Shown here: positions 43,280 to 52,002 of the stretch, piece after piece | Position numbering within the stretch: the stretch's first letter is position 1 | Layout of the letters: every line of letters begins with the position of its first letter | NCBI RefSeq assembly: GCF_022023855.1 | Contig: NZ_CP059449.1 | Span: forward strand, 124,001 to 188,000 | Length of the DNA: 64,000 nt | Source: Azospirillum brasilense | GTDB taxonomy: Bacteria > Pseudomonadota > Alphaproteobacteria > Azospirillales > Azospirillaceae | Reading direction: 5' to 3' | Program-made: the position numbers and the translations under genes | Notes under the pieces: generated by a model | Told to the model about the DNA's origin: nothing | Seen by the model: the letters and a program-made list of their open reading frames with translations, nothing else | Databases searched by the model: none

Positions 43280-43957
43280 ATGCGCACCGCCGCCCTTCTC
43301 GCCTTCGCCCTCGCTGTTGCCGGAGCCTCCGCCGCCACCGCCCAGACCATGGATGGTCCGGTCGACTCCCCCTTCCATGTCGGCGCGCAGGCCAGCACGC
43401 TGGGTCTGGGGCTGGAGGCCGGCTATCGGGTGAATCCGATGTTCGGGCTGCGCCTGGGCGGCAACATGTTCACCTTCAGCACCGACCGCGGCATTTCCGG
43501 CGTCGATTACGACCTGGATGTGAAGCTGCGCAGCTTCGGGGCGGTGCTGGACGTCTATCCCGTCGCCGGTACCGGCTTCCGCATCAGCGGCGGCGCGCGG
43601 ATCAACTACAACAAGGCCGACCTGACCGGCACCCTGTCCGGCCCGCGCAGCTTCGGCGGGGTGGTGGTCACGCCGCAGCAGGCCGGCCAGCTCGACGGCG
43701 AGGCCAAGTTCGACCGCTTCGCCCCCTATGTCGGGGTCGGCTACAACGGCACGGTCTTCAGCCCGAACTTCAGCGTCGGCGTGGATCTCGGCGTGCTGTT
43801 CCAGGGCAGCCCGCGCGTCAGCCTGACCGCCCCCGGCGTGGCGACCACGCCGGCCATCGCCGCCGTGCTGGAGGACCAGCGCCGCGACGTCGAGGATTCG
43901 ATCCGCGCCGCGCGCTTCTGGCCGGTGGTCGCCATCACCGCCTCCTACCGCTTTTGA
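43280..43957 (+). CDS. Outer membrane beta-barrel protein
   Basis: The 225-residue protein has a Sec signal peptide (LLAFALAVAGASAATAQ) followed by alternating amphipathic strands: HVGAQASTLGLGLEAGYRVN, LRLGGNMFTFS, VKLRSFGAVLDVYPV, GFRISGGARINYNKADL, ending with the C-terminal aromatic signature AITASYRF. This fits an OmpW/OmpA-like 8-10-strand barrel. The ligand is unknown. ATG 43280 is preceded by AAGGGG. Confidence 0.85.
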   Translation: MRTAALLAFALAVAGASAATAQTMDGPVDSPFHVGAQASTLGLGLEAGYRVNPMFGLRLGGNMFTFSTDRGISGVDYDLDVKLRSFGAVLDVYPVAGTGFRISGGARINYNKADLTGTLSGPRSFGGVVVTPQQAGQLDGEAKFDRFAPYVGVGYNGTVFSPNFSVGVDLGVLFQGSPRVSLTAPGVATTPAIAAVLEDQRRDVEDSIRAARFWPVVAITASYRF

Positions 43958-44043
43958 GGAACACTCCCCTTTTGATGGAGGGCGGGCACAAAACGCCCCC
44001 GTGAACCGTTACGCCTCCATGAATCAACTGTGGAGACCAGTCC

Positions 44044-44319
44044 ATGGCTCGTCGTAACGGGATTCGCACCGCCGTCCTTGCTCTTCCGCTCCTCGCCCTG
44101 CCGCTGCTGGCCGCCTGCGACGACCAGCAGTCGGCGGAGAAGACCGGCCAGGAGATCGGGCGCGCGGTGGACCAGACCGCCGAGCGCGTGGGCGAGGCCG
44201 CCAAGGGCATCGGCGCCGAGGCCGGCCGCATGATGCAGGACGCCGGGGCGGCCATCCAGCAGAAAGCCCGCGACGCCAAGGACGACGTCAACCGGGAGAC
44301 CGCCCCCGAGAAGCCCTGA
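44044..44319 (+). CDS. Small putative lipoprotein with helical tail
   Basis: The 91-residue product has a lipoprotein signal (VLALPLLALPLLAACDDQQ, lipobox LAAC). It is followed by an Ala/Glu/Lys-rich amphipathic helix with repeated 11-residue spacing (KTGQEIGRAVDQTAERVGEAAKGIGAEAGRM). It resembles small stress-related YtxH/ECF-type helical lipoproteins, but no family is assigned. It ends just before the convergent pcs gene. Confidence 0.75.
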   Translation: MARRNGIRTAVLALPLLALPLLAACDDQQSAEKTGQEIGRAVDQTAERVGEAAKGIGAEAGRMMQDAGAAIQQKARDAKDDVNRETAPEKP

Positions 44320-44325
44320 GGCGTT

Positions 44326-45075
44326 TTACGCCTCGGCCGGCCCGCGCAGCGTCCGCCACGCGCAGATCGCCGCGTAATAGGCGCTGCTGGCCAGCCAGAC
44401 GTACCAGACGGCGTCGGGACGGTCCGGATACAGGACCACCAGCGCCGCGCTGGAGGCCAGCCACGCGCCGCTGACCAGAAGATTCAGGCGCATCCAGCGG
44501 CGCACCCGGAAGGGATGCAGGAACTTGACCGTCGTGAAGGTCAGCAGGCCGAGAACCAGCACCACCGAGGTGTTGATCCACGGGTCGAGCGCCAGAATCC
44601 ACAAATAGAGCGCGACCACGTTCCAGATCGCCGGAAAGCCGACGAAGTAGTTGTCGCCGCTCTTCATCCCGGTGTTCGAGAAGCAGTAGAGCGACGTCAT
44701 CATGATGAAGGCGGCCAGCGCGACGCCCAGCCCGTCCGGCAGCAGGCCGAAGCGGTACATGAAGACCGCCGGAACGACGACGTAGGTCAGATAATCGATC
44801 ACGAGGTCCAGCGCCGACCCGTCGATGCCCGGCAGCACCTCCTTCACCGAGGCGCGGCGGGCCAGCGTGCCGTCCACCCCGTCGACGACCAGAGCCAGCC
44901 CCAGCCAGCCGAGGCACGCCTTGGCCTCGCCGTTGACGGCGGCAAGCAGGGCCAGCAGCCCAAGCACGACGCCGCTGCCCGTGAAGGCGTGCACCCCCCA
45001 GGCCGACAGCCGCCGCCCGATCCCATAACCGCCGTCGCTGTCGTCCTTGAACCCGCTGTCCACTGAGCGCCTCAT
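44326..45075 (-). CDS. pcs: Phosphatidylcholine synthase
   Basis: Pcs joins choline to CDP-diacylglycerol to make phosphatidylcholine, a pathway found in plant-associated alphaproteobacteria. The 249-residue membrane protein has the Pcs version of the CDP-alcohol phosphatidyltransferase motif, D-G-x2-A-R-x12-G-x3-D-x3-D, in DGTLARRASVKEVLPGIDGS and following ALDLVID. About eight hydrophobic helices follow, as in the family (for example AAFIMMTSLYCFSN, LWILALDPWINTSVV). The neighbours are unrelated. Confidence 0.92.
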   Translation of the reverse strand: MRRSVDSGFKDDSDGGYGIGRRLSAWGVHAFTGSGVVLGLLALLAAVNGEAKACLGWLGLALVVDGVDGTLARRASVKEVLPGIDGSALDLVIDYLTYVVVPAVFMYRFGLLPDGLGVALAAFIMMTSLYCFSNTGMKSGDNYFVGFPAIWNVVALYLWILALDPWINTSVVLVLGLLTFTTVKFLHPFRVRRWMRLNLLVSGAWLASSAALVVLYPDRPDAVWYVWLASSAYYAAICAWRTLRGPAEA

Positions 45076-45165
45076 CGTCCCGTTGGCGCCAACCTAGCCA
45101 TACGGCGCGAAAAGTCCAAGCGGGTCGGTGCGTCCCCTGCAAGGAGGTCTCATGCGTCCGAATAG

Positions 45166-45188
45166 CCCTCTCCCCTCTGGGGAGAGGG
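45166..45188. repeat. Palindrome CCCTCTCCCC-TCT-GGGGAGAGGG
   Basis: Ten-bp perfect arms with a 3-nt loop lie 12 bp past the glcF stop, which lies on the minus strand. It may act as the terminator of glcDEF. It shares its core with palindromes at 27589 and 61563. Confidence 0.7.
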
Positions 45189-45200
45189 GATATGGTCGAC

Positions 45201-46547
45201 CTACTCAGCGGCGCGCACCGCAGCACCCGGCGCCTGGACGGGACCGGCAAAGGCCGGGCTGTCCCTCAGCGCGTCGGGCTTCGGGCCGCCGGTCGCCCAA
45301 TCCAACAACTCGACCGTGTGGACGATGGGCAGCCCGGTCCCGGTGGCGATCTGGGTGATACAGCCGAGATTGCCGGCGGCGATGGCGGCGGCCTTCGTGC
45401 TCTCGATGTTGCGGACCTTGCGGTCGCGCAACTGAACGGCGATCTCCGGCTGAAGCATGTTGTAAGTGCCGGCGGAACCGCAGCAGAGATGCGCCTCCGG
45501 GATCTCCTTCACCTCGAAACCGGCGCCGCGCAGCAGATTCTGCGGCGGGTCCTTGATGCGCTGGCCGTGCTGCATGGAACAGGCGGAGTGGTAGGCGATG
45601 GCCTGCCCCGTCTCGATCACCGGGGCGGACAGACCGATCTCCGCCAGGAACTCCGTCACGTCGCGGGCGATGGCCGCCACGCGCAGCGCCTTCGGCGCGT
45701 ATTCCGCGTCCTCGCGGAACTGGTAGGCGTAGTCCTTCACCGTGGTTCCGCAGCCCGAGGTGTTGACGATGATGGCGTCCAGCCCCTCCCCGTCCATCTC
45801 GGCGATCCAGGCGTCGATGGTCTTCTTCGCGGCGGCATCGCTGAGGTCCGTCTTGCCCATGTGATGGGTCAGGGCGCCGCAACAGTCGGCCCCCTTGGCC
45901 ACCACCACCTCGACCCCCTGGCGGTTCAGCAGGCGGATGGTCGCCTCGTTGATCTGCGGGGCCAACACCTGCTGGGCGCAGCCGACCAGCAGGGCGGCGC
46001 GCTTGCGGCACGGGCCGACCGCCGGGTGGCTGCCCGGACGGTCGCTGTGGCTCGGCCCCGGCACCGATTTCGGGGCCAGCGCCAGCAGCGCGCCCAGCCG
46101 TCCCGGCAGCAGCCCGGCGAAGGGCTTGCCGAACCAAGCGGCGATCAGGGCCAGCCGGAACAGCCGCGGGTTCGGCAGCACGCGCGCCAGCAGGGCGCGG
46201 ATGGCGCGGTCGGCGGGCGGGCGGGCGTGGGTCGCCTCGATATGGGCGCGGGCGTGATCGACCAGATGCATGTAGTTGACGCCCGATGGGCAAGTCGTCA
46301 TGCAGGACAGGCAGGAGAGGCAGCGGTCGACGTGCTTCACCTGATGCTCGGTGGGTGGCCCGCCCTTCTCCAGCATGTCCTTGATCTGGTAGATGCGACC
46401 GCGCGGGCTGTCCAACTCGTCGCCCAGCAGGACGTAGGTCGGACAGGTCGCCGTGCAGAAGCCGCAATGGACGCACTTGCGCAGAATCGCCTCGGAATCC
46501 CGGTAATCGGCGTTGGCGAGCTGGGTGAGCGTGAAGTTGGTCTGCAT
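45201..46547 (-). CDS. glcF: Glycolate oxidase iron-sulfur subunit GlcF
   Basis: GlcF carries electrons from the flavin subunits GlcD/GlcE to the membrane. The 448-residue protein has two 4Fe-4S ferredoxin motifs near the N-terminus (KCVHCGFCTATCPTY, CLSCLSCMTTCPSGVNYMH). Two CCG (cysteine-rich) domains follow, with GADCCGALTHHMGKTD and HLCCGSAGTYNM. It ends the minus-strand run glcD, glcE, glcF, 8 bp after the glcE stop. This enzyme oxidises glycolate to glyoxylate. Confidence 0.95.
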   Translation of the reverse strand: MQTNFTLTQLANADYRDSEAILRKCVHCGFCTATCPTYVLLGDELDSPRGRIYQIKDMLEKGGPPTEHQVKHVDRCLSCLSCMTTCPSGVNYMHLVDHARAHIEATHARPPADRAIRALLARVLPNPRLFRLALIAAWFGKPFAGLLPGRLGALLALAPKSVPGPSHSDRPGSHPAVGPCRKRAALLVGCAQQVLAPQINEATIRLLNRQGVEVVVAKGADCCGALTHHMGKTDLSDAAAKKTIDAWIAEMDGEGLDAIIVNTSGCGTTVKDYAYQFREDAEYAPKALRVAAIARDVTEFLAEIGLSAPVIETGQAIAYHSACSMQHGQRIKDPPQNLLRGAGFEVKEIPEAHLCCGSAGTYNMLQPEIAVQLRDRKVRNIESTKAAAIAAGNLGCITQIATGTGLPIVHTVELLDWATGGPKPDALRDSPAFAGPVQAPGAAVRAAE

Positions 46548-46554
46548 GGATGCC

Positions 46555-47808
46555 TTACACTCCCGCGTACATGCGGCCGGGATTCAGGATGCCGCAGGGA
46601 TCGAAGCTTTCCTTCACCCGGCGGCTCAGCGCCATCACCGGGTCGGGCAGCGGGTGGAACACCTCCGCCATGATCCGCACGTCCTCGGGCGCGCGCACCA
46701 GAGTCGCGTGGCCGGCGGTGCCCAGCGCGCCGCGGATCGCGGAGGCGGCGTCGGGCGTCGGCGCCACCGCCGCCCAGATCAGACCGCCGCCCCAGTCGAA
46801 ATACAGCTCCGCGTCGAGCGCCCAGCGGATCGACTCCGCCACGCGCGGCCCTTCGGAGGGCTGGACGGAGATTTTCCAGACGTGGCGGGAGTCGTCGCCC
46901 CCACCCCGGCCCTCCCCCGCTGACGCAGGGGAGGGAGTGGGCCCAAAATACGCCACGTCCCTGACTTCCTTCCACACCGCCCGCGACTCGTCCAGGTCGA
47001 GCACGGCGTCGGCGCCAAGCTCGTCCTTCAGCGCGGCGACACGGGCGGTGACGGACGGGCCGAAGCCTTCCACCCGCACCAGCGTGACCGCCCCGCCCGC
47101 CCCGGCGATCGCCCGCACCTGCGAGCGCGCCGCCACCGCGGCCGGCAGATGGGCGGCGCCGGACACATCGTAGGGGCTCTGCAGCGCCGCGGTCAGGGCC
47201 GCCACGGCCCCGGCGTCCTCGCGTCCGGTCAGCAGCAGCGTCCGGACGTCCTCCGGCGCCGGCAGCACCTTCACCGTCAGCTCGGTCAGGACGGTCAGCG
47301 TCCCGAAGGAGCCGGCCATCAGCTTGGGCACATCGTAGCCGGTGACGTTCTTCACCACCTTGCCGCCGCCCTTGTAGAGGTCGCCGCGCCCGTTCACCCC
47401 CTCGATGCCCAGCGTGTGGTCGCGGGCGGAGCCGGCGCTGATGCGCCTTGGCCCGGCCAGCCCGCTGGCGACCACCCCGCCCAGCGTCCCCTGCCCCTCC
47501 GGCCGTCCGAACAGCGGCCCGAGGTCCTGCGGCTCGAAGGCAAGCTGCTGCCGCCGCTCCGCCAGCATCGGCAGGATCTCGGCCATCGGCGTGCCGGCCC
47601 TGGCGGTCAGCACCAGCTCCTCCGCCTCGTAGGCGACGACCCCGGACAGGCCGGACAGGTCGAGGGTGTAGGCGGTCTGGATCGGACGCCCGAGGCCGCG
47701 CTTGGACCCCGAACCGGCGACGTCCAGCGGCGTCCCTTCCGATAAGGCCCAGCGCACCGCGTCGGCGGCCTGGACCGCCGAGTCGGGCTTGACGGTGGTC
47801 ACGGTCAT
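46555..47808 (-). CDS. glcE: Glycolate oxidase FAD-binding subunit GlcE, with an inserted repeat
   Basis: GlcE is the second flavin subunit of glycolate oxidase, working with GlcD and GlcF. The 417-residue protein has an FAD-binding PCMH domain (LDVAGSGSKRGLGRP, LVLTARAGTPMAEIL, EGQGTLGGVVASGLAGPRR). It is longer than usual (E. coli GlcE is about 350 residues). About 18 of the extra residues (290-308) are GP-TPSPASAGEGRGGGDDSRH, which is the translation of a palindromic repeat lying in frame at 46885-46942. The protein then continues with conserved VWKISVQPS, so the insertion is tolerated or is in a loop. glcF follows directly. Confidence 0.93.
   Translation of the reverse strand: MTVTTVKPDSAVQAADAVRWALSEGTPLDVAGSGSKRGLGRPIQTAYTLDLSGLSGVVAYEAEELVLTARAGTPMAEILPMLAERRQQLAFEPQDLGPLFGRPEGQGTLGGVVASGLAGPRRISAGSARDHTLGIEGVNGRGDLYKGGGKVVKNVTGYDVPKLMAGSFGTLTVLTELTVKVLPAPEDVRTLLLTGREDAGAVAALTAALQSPYDVSGAAHLPAAVAARSQVRAIAGAGGAVTLVRVEGFGPSVTARVAALKDELGADAVLDLDESRAVWKEVRDVAYFGPTPSPASAGEGRGGGDDSRHVWKISVQPSEGPRVAESIRWALDAELYFDWGGGLIWAAVAPTPDAASAIRGALGTAGHATLVRAPEDVRIMAEVFHPLPDPVMALSRRVKESFDPCGILNPGRMYAGV
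46894..46942. repeat. Palindromic repeat element within the glcE coding sequence
   Basis: Read on the plus strand, GTCGCCCCCACCCCGGCCCT continues into CCCCCGCTGACGCAGGGGAGGG and AGTGGG. It matches the minus-strand sequence of the intergenic repeat at 37724-37803 over most of its length (same CCCCCACCCCG start and CCCCCGCTGnCGCAGGGGAGGG core). The insertion keeps the frame of glcE. Confidence 0.75.
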
Positions 47809-47818
47809 GCGGATGGCC

Positions 47819-49306
47819 TCAAAAGCGGGGGATGTCGGGGAAGCGCAGCTCCCCCTTGTGGATGTGCACGCGGCCCAGCTCGGCGCAGCGGTGCAGCTTG
47901 GGGAAGACCTTGCCGGGGTTCAGCAGCCCGTCGGGGTCGAAGGCGCATTTGATGCGCTGCTGCTGGTCGAGATCGACCTCGTCGAACTGGTCGGTCATCA
48001 GGTCGCGCTTCTCCACCCCCACGCCATGCTCGCCGGTCAGCACGCCGCCGACTTCCACGCACAGGCGCAGGATGTCGTTGCCGAAGGCCTCCGCCCGCTC
48101 CAGCTCGCCCGGCTTGTTGGCGTCGTAGAGGATCAGCGGGTGCAGGTTGCCGTCGCCCGCGTGGAAGACGTTGGCGACCCGCAGCGCGTAGCGGTCGGAC
48201 ATCTCCTGCATGCGGTGCAGCACCAGGGGCAGCGCCTTGCGCGGGATGGTGCCGTCCATGCAGTAGTAGTCGGGGCTGATGCGCCCCACCGCCGGGAAGG
48301 CCGCCTTGCGCCCGGCCCAGAAGGACAGCCGCTCTTCCTCCGAGGTCGAGACTCGGGAGTAGCAGCAGCCCTTGGACCGCGCGATCTCCGCCACCCGATC
48401 AATCAGGTGGTCGACCTCCGCCGCCGGGCCGTCCAGTTCGACGATCAACAGGGCCTCGACGTCCAGCGGATAGCCGGCGTGGACGAAATCCTCCGCCGCG
48501 TGGATGGCCGGCTTGTCCATCATCTCCATGCCGCCGGGGATGATGCCCGCGGCGATGATGGAGGCCACGCAATCGCCGCCCTGCTCGCTGGTCGGGAAGC
48601 CGATCAGAACGGCGCGGGCGGTGGCCGGCTTCTTGAGGATGCGCACCGTGACCTCGGTCACCACCCCCAGCAGCCCTTCGGAGCCGGTGACGACGCCCAT
48701 CAGATCGTAGCCGCCGGCGTCGAGATGCTTACCGCCCAGCCGTAGGACGGTGCCGTCCATCAGCACCATCTCCAGCCCCAGCACGTTGTTGGTGGTCAGC
48801 CCGTATTTCAGGCAATGCACCCCGCCGGAATTCTCGGCGATGTTGCCGCCGATGGTGCAGGCGATCTGGCTGGAGGGGTCGGGCGCGTAATAGAAGCCCT
48901 CATGCGCCACCGCGTTGGAGATGCCGAGGTTGGTCACCCCGGGCTGGGTTACCACGCAGCGGTTGGCGAAGTCGATGTCGAGGATGCGGTTGAACTTGCC
49001 CATTCCCAGCAGCACGCCGTCGGCCAGCGGCAGCGCCCCGCCCGACAGGGAGGTGCCGGCGCCGCGCGGCACCACCTTCACCCCCATTTCCTTGCAGGTC
49101 CTGAGCACCCGGCTCACCTGCTCCACCGTGCTGGGCAGCACCACGACCATGGGAAGCTGACGGTAGGCGGTCAGCCCGTCGCATTCATAGGCGCGCAGTT
49201 CGCTTTCATCGGCGATCACCCCCTCGCCGGGCACGATGGCCCGCAGCGCTGCGATGATCTCTCGGCGGCGCGCGATGACGCCGTCGTCGGGCGCGGGCAT
49301 CCGCAT
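47819..49306 (-). CDS. glcD: Glycolate oxidase subunit GlcD
   Basis: GlcD is the catalytic flavin subunit for glycolate oxidation. The 495-residue protein (E. coli 499) has the FAD-binding domain (MVVVLPSTVEQVSRVLRTCK, KVVPRGAGTSLSGGALP, GGNIAENSGGVHCLKYGLTT, GSEGLLGVVTEVTVRIL) and the C-terminal domain with HAGDGNLHPLILYD, TGEHGVGVEKRD and CAFDPDGLLNPGKVFP. The start is ATG 49306: GGAGGA lies nine bases upstream and the length fits, while a reading to 49450 adds unrelated residues. It is the first gene of glcDEF, with gaps of 10 and 7 bp to the next genes. Confidence 0.96.
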   Translation of the reverse strand: MRMPAPDDGVIARRREIIAALRAIVPGEGVIADESELRAYECDGLTAYRQLPMVVVLPSTVEQVSRVLRTCKEMGVKVVPRGAGTSLSGGALPLADGVLLGMGKFNRILDIDFANRCVVTQPGVTNLGISNAVAHEGFYYAPDPSSQIACTIGGNIAENSGGVHCLKYGLTTNNVLGLEMVLMDGTVLRLGGKHLDAGGYDLMGVVTGSEGLLGVVTEVTVRILKKPATARAVLIGFPTSEQGGDCVASIIAAGIIPGGMEMMDKPAIHAAEDFVHAGYPLDVEALLIVELDGPAAEVDHLIDRVAEIARSKGCCYSRVSTSEEERLSFWAGRKAAFPAVGRISPDYYCMDGTIPRKALPLVLHRMQEMSDRYALRVANVFHAGDGNLHPLILYDANKPGELERAEAFGNDILRLCVEVGGVLTGEHGVGVEKRDLMTDQFDEVDLDQQQRIKCAFDPDGLLNPGKVFPKLHRCAELGRVHIHKGELRFPDIPRF

Positions 49307-49453
49307 GGCCGGCCGTCCTCCCCCATGATTCGCACCGGTTGGCTCCGGATGCATTCCGTAACCAGTGGTATCATTGCCGGCGGGAAGGACACAAGCCGGT
49401 GAGGGATCGGCCAAAGGTCCGGCCCGAATCCCAAATGGCCAAAACCCCAAAAA

Positions 49454-49488
49454 CGCAAGAGCCGCGCCCGAAAGGCGCGGCTCTTGCG
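49454..49488 (-). terminator. Rho-independent terminator of rpmJ
   Basis: CGCAAGAGCCGCGCC (49454-49468) and its perfect complement (49474-49488) form a 15-bp stem with a 5-nt loop. On the minus strand it is followed by TTTTTGGGGTTTT, 44 bp beyond the rpmJ stop. Confidence 0.9.
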
Positions 49489-49531
49489 AGAAACCCTGTG
49501 CTTGTCGGCCGGGCGGACCCGGCCGCCGGTC

Positions 49532-49657
49532 TCAGCCCTGGCGGGCCTTGAAGCGCGGGTTCTGCTTGTTGATGACGTAGACGCGGCCCTTGCGGCGGAT
49601 CACGCGGCAGGCCTTGTGGCGCGTCTTCATCGACTTGAGAGAGTTAACGATCTTCAT
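49532..49657 (-). CDS. rpmJ: 50S ribosomal protein L36
   Basis: The 41-residue protein [19 protein letters not shown] continues to a basic [18 protein letters not shown] end and is a complete L36. It is the zinc-independent type, with a single Cys instead of the C-x2-C ... C-x4-H set. It is a large-subunit ribosome component and stands alone, as in many alphaproteobacteria. It lies on the minus strand and ends before a strong terminator. Confidence 0.96.
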   Translation of the reverse strand: MKIVNSLKSMKTRHKACRVIRRKGRVYVINKQNPRFKARQG

Positions 49658-49777
49658 AGTTCTTCATCCTGGTCGGTCGGCGGCTCGATCGAAGGCGCGC
49701 ACCATAGTGCGGCGCACCCCCGCTGTCAACGGCCCCCGTCGCGGTTGCGTTTCCCGCCGGACGCGGCCGTTTCGACG

Positions 49778-50743
49778 CTACTCCGCCGGTTTCAGCGCGT
49801 AGAAACGGCACACCTTCATGCCCGCCTCGATGGCGGACACGCGGCGGACCCACAGTTCGACCTCGTCCATCACGGCGAGCTTGGTCTCGTGATCCAGATG
49901 ATGGCGCTCCAGATGCTCGACCAACCCCTGGATGGCGCTCACGATCAGGCCGCGGTGGGTGTCGGTGATGTCCTCGGCGATTCGCAGGTCCAGGTTCCGC
50001 TGGGCGAAGGCGGCGGCCATCTGGTCCTTGGACCAAAGATGCGGCTGCATCGGTTCCTTGTCGCACCAGATCTGGACGGCCTTAGCCCCGGCCAGCGCCG
50101 GCTCGATCACATAATCGGTCATCAGCAGATGGCCGCGCGGCTTCAGCGCCAGTTCCATCCCATCGAACAGCTGGTCCTTGCCGCGGACGGAGAACATCCC
50201 CTCCTTGTAGACGATGGCGTCCACGCGCTTGGGATAGCTGAAATTCTCCGGGTCGTAGGTTTCGATCGGGGCCTTCTTCTCCAGCCCCTCCTTGAAGGAG
50301 CGGATCATCCCCTCCTTTGCCAGGATCTCCGCGGCCTCCAGCCCGGTGACCCAGCAGCCGTACTTGCTCGCCATGGTGCGGCTGGTGCCGCCCAGTCCGG
50401 CGGACAGGTCCAGCACGCTCATCGCCGGATTGAGTCCCAGCGGCTTCACCAGATAGGGGATGTGGTCGTGGCCGCCCGGCGTGTTGAAGCCCTCACCCCA
50501 CAGCTTCTCCGCCACCTCGATCCGCGTGGCGCTCCACAGCGGTTTGCCCCAGCGGTTCACGCCGGGACCGTGCCCACGGGTGGCGGGTTGGGCCGGAGCG
50601 GCGCCAGCCTGCGATTTGCCGTCCTCCTCGCCGCCCCTGCCCTTCAGGGCGGAGAGGTCGTACCCCTCCCACCAGGCGTGAAGGCGGGTCTTGAGCGTGA
50701 TGCGGGGAGCGCCCGCGTGATCGTGTCCGCTGTTATCGCTCAT
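49778..50743 (-). CDS. SAM-dependent methyltransferase
   Basis: The 321-residue protein has a methyltransferase core with motif I VLDLSAGLGGTSRTMASKYG, preceded by a conserved helix (LWGEGFNTPGGHDHIPYLVKPLGL). It continues with VTGLEAAEILAKEGMI, PKRVDAIVYKEGMFSV and RGHLLMTDYVIEP. A polar N-terminal extension of ~85 residues precedes the domain. The substrate cannot be deduced; the layout recalls phospholipid or coenzyme methyltransferases. It is convergent with nothing and lies upstream of rpmJ on the same strand, separated by 120 bp. Confidence 0.88.
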   Translation of the reverse strand: MSDNSGHDHAGAPRITLKTRLHAWWEGYDLSALKGRGGEEDGKSQAGAAPAQPATRGHGPGVNRWGKPLWSATRIEVAEKLWGEGFNTPGGHDHIPYLVKPLGLNPAMSVLDLSAGLGGTSRTMASKYGCWVTGLEAAEILAKEGMIRSFKEGLEKKAPIETYDPENFSYPKRVDAIVYKEGMFSVRGKDQLFDGMELALKPRGHLLMTDYVIEPALAGAKAVQIWCDKEPMQPHLWSKDQMAAAFAQRNLDLRIAEDITDTHRGLIVSAIQGLVEHLERHHLDHETKLAVMDEVELWVRRVSAIEAGMKVCRFYALKPAE

Positions 50744-50892
50744 CGCCTTCGCGCCTGCCCCGTTGCCTGGACCGCCGGACGACCGGTTCGTTCGCGCGGC
50801 GGATATAGCGTTTCCGCCGCGCGAACGAATTCATTCCGACTTTCACAGTATCCGGGCGCTCCGCCCGTGCAAGCGCAAAATCCTGCGTCACA

Positions 50893-51855
50893 TTACCGTA
50901 ACGCCTTCTCCGCGCGCGGATCGTCCATGGCGGCGACCCGCGTTCCGGCGGCGCGCAGCACCGGCGTGCAGGCGGGCGGCATGTTGACGTAGCGCGGCTG
51001 CGGCTTGCCGTTGTGCCTCTCCACCACCGGATAGACGGAGCCGAGCCAGGACGCGACCTCGTCGCCGCAGCCGTCGCCGTCGGGAATGTCGCGCTGGTCC
51101 TCGCACTGCGGGCTTCCCGCCGGGCAGCCCAGCCGGATGTGCATGTGCCCGTCATGGCCGTGCCAGGGCCGCAGCTTGCGCAGGAAGGCGCGGTCCGGCC
51201 AGGGATGGCGGCACATGGCGAGCTTGATCGCCGGATTCACGAAGATCCGCGTGACCCGCGGGTCGCTGGCGGCGATGCGGACGAGTTGGGCCTGCCGCTC
51301 CGACCAGTCCTCGGTGACGCGGACGCGCCCGTAATCGACGTACTTGATCTCGGCCAGACTTTCCCGCGCGTTGCGCCCCATCGGCGGATGGTCGAGCCGC
51401 AGCCAGACGTCGGCGTCGAGCCCGATCTGGTGGCTGGCGTGGCCGAAGCTCATCGGTCCGCCGCGCGCCTGCCCCATGTCGCCGATCAGCGCTGTCCCCA
51501 GCCCGGCCGCCGCGACCTTCCGCCCAAAGCCCTTCAGATAGTCGATCAGTTCCGGATGGCCGTAATAGCGTTGGCGGGACATGCGGATCACCTGATAGCC
51601 GGTGCCCTCCCCCGGCAGGGCCTGCGCCCCCGTGATGCAGCCCGCGGCGTAGCCGCCGATGGACTGGGCCGGTCCCAGGGCGGGACCGCTCACCTGACTC
51701 CAGGCGATGGAATTGGGAACCGGCGGTGCTGGCTTCTTCTTCTTGGGTGATCCGGCCTCGGCCGGTCCGGCGAGAGCGGCGGCGATCAAGCCGGCTGCGA
51801 CCAAGGCCGCCGCAAGAATCCCGATCGTCGGGCCAATCGCCAAGCGCCCCATCAT
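50893..51855 (-). CDS. mepA: Penicillin-insensitive murein endopeptidase MepA-like
   Basis: MepA cuts D-Ala-mDAP crosslinks in peptidoglycan. The 320-residue protein has an N-terminal signal-like segment (LAIGPTIGILAAALVAAGLIAA) and a Pro-rich linker. The M74 LAS metallopeptidase domain carries the zinc-binding motif SFGHASHQIGLDADVW (His ... Asp) and the second motif GHDGHMHIRLGCP. The C-terminal part keeps a Cys-rich DGCGDEV region. An alternative start codon, ATG 51852, lies one codon downstream. Neighbours are a methyltransferase and the ABC permease. Confidence 0.93.
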   Translation of the reverse strand: MMGRLAIGPTIGILAAALVAAGLIAAALAGPAEAGSPKKKKPAPPVPNSIAWSQVSGPALGPAQSIGGYAAGCITGAQALPGEGTGYQVIRMSRQRYYGHPELIDYLKGFGRKVAAAGLGTALIGDMGQARGGPMSFGHASHQIGLDADVWLRLDHPPMGRNARESLAEIKYVDYGRVRVTEDWSERQAQLVRIAASDPRVTRIFVNPAIKLAMCRHPWPDRAFLRKLRPWHGHDGHMHIRLGCPAGSPQCEDQRDIPDGDGCGDEVASWLGSVYPVVERHNGKPQPRYVNMPPACTPVLRAAGTRVAAMDDPRAEKALR

Positions 51856-52002
51856 CTTCCCCCAAGGACCGCCAATTGGGAAAGATTAGAGCCAATGTTT
51901 CTTAACGAAACGTGAGGCTCACGCTCATGTCACAACCGGTTTCGACTTGACGACAAGGATGAAGGGCCACGCCCGGCCCCCTGCCCAGCCCCCGTTTACT
52001 GC

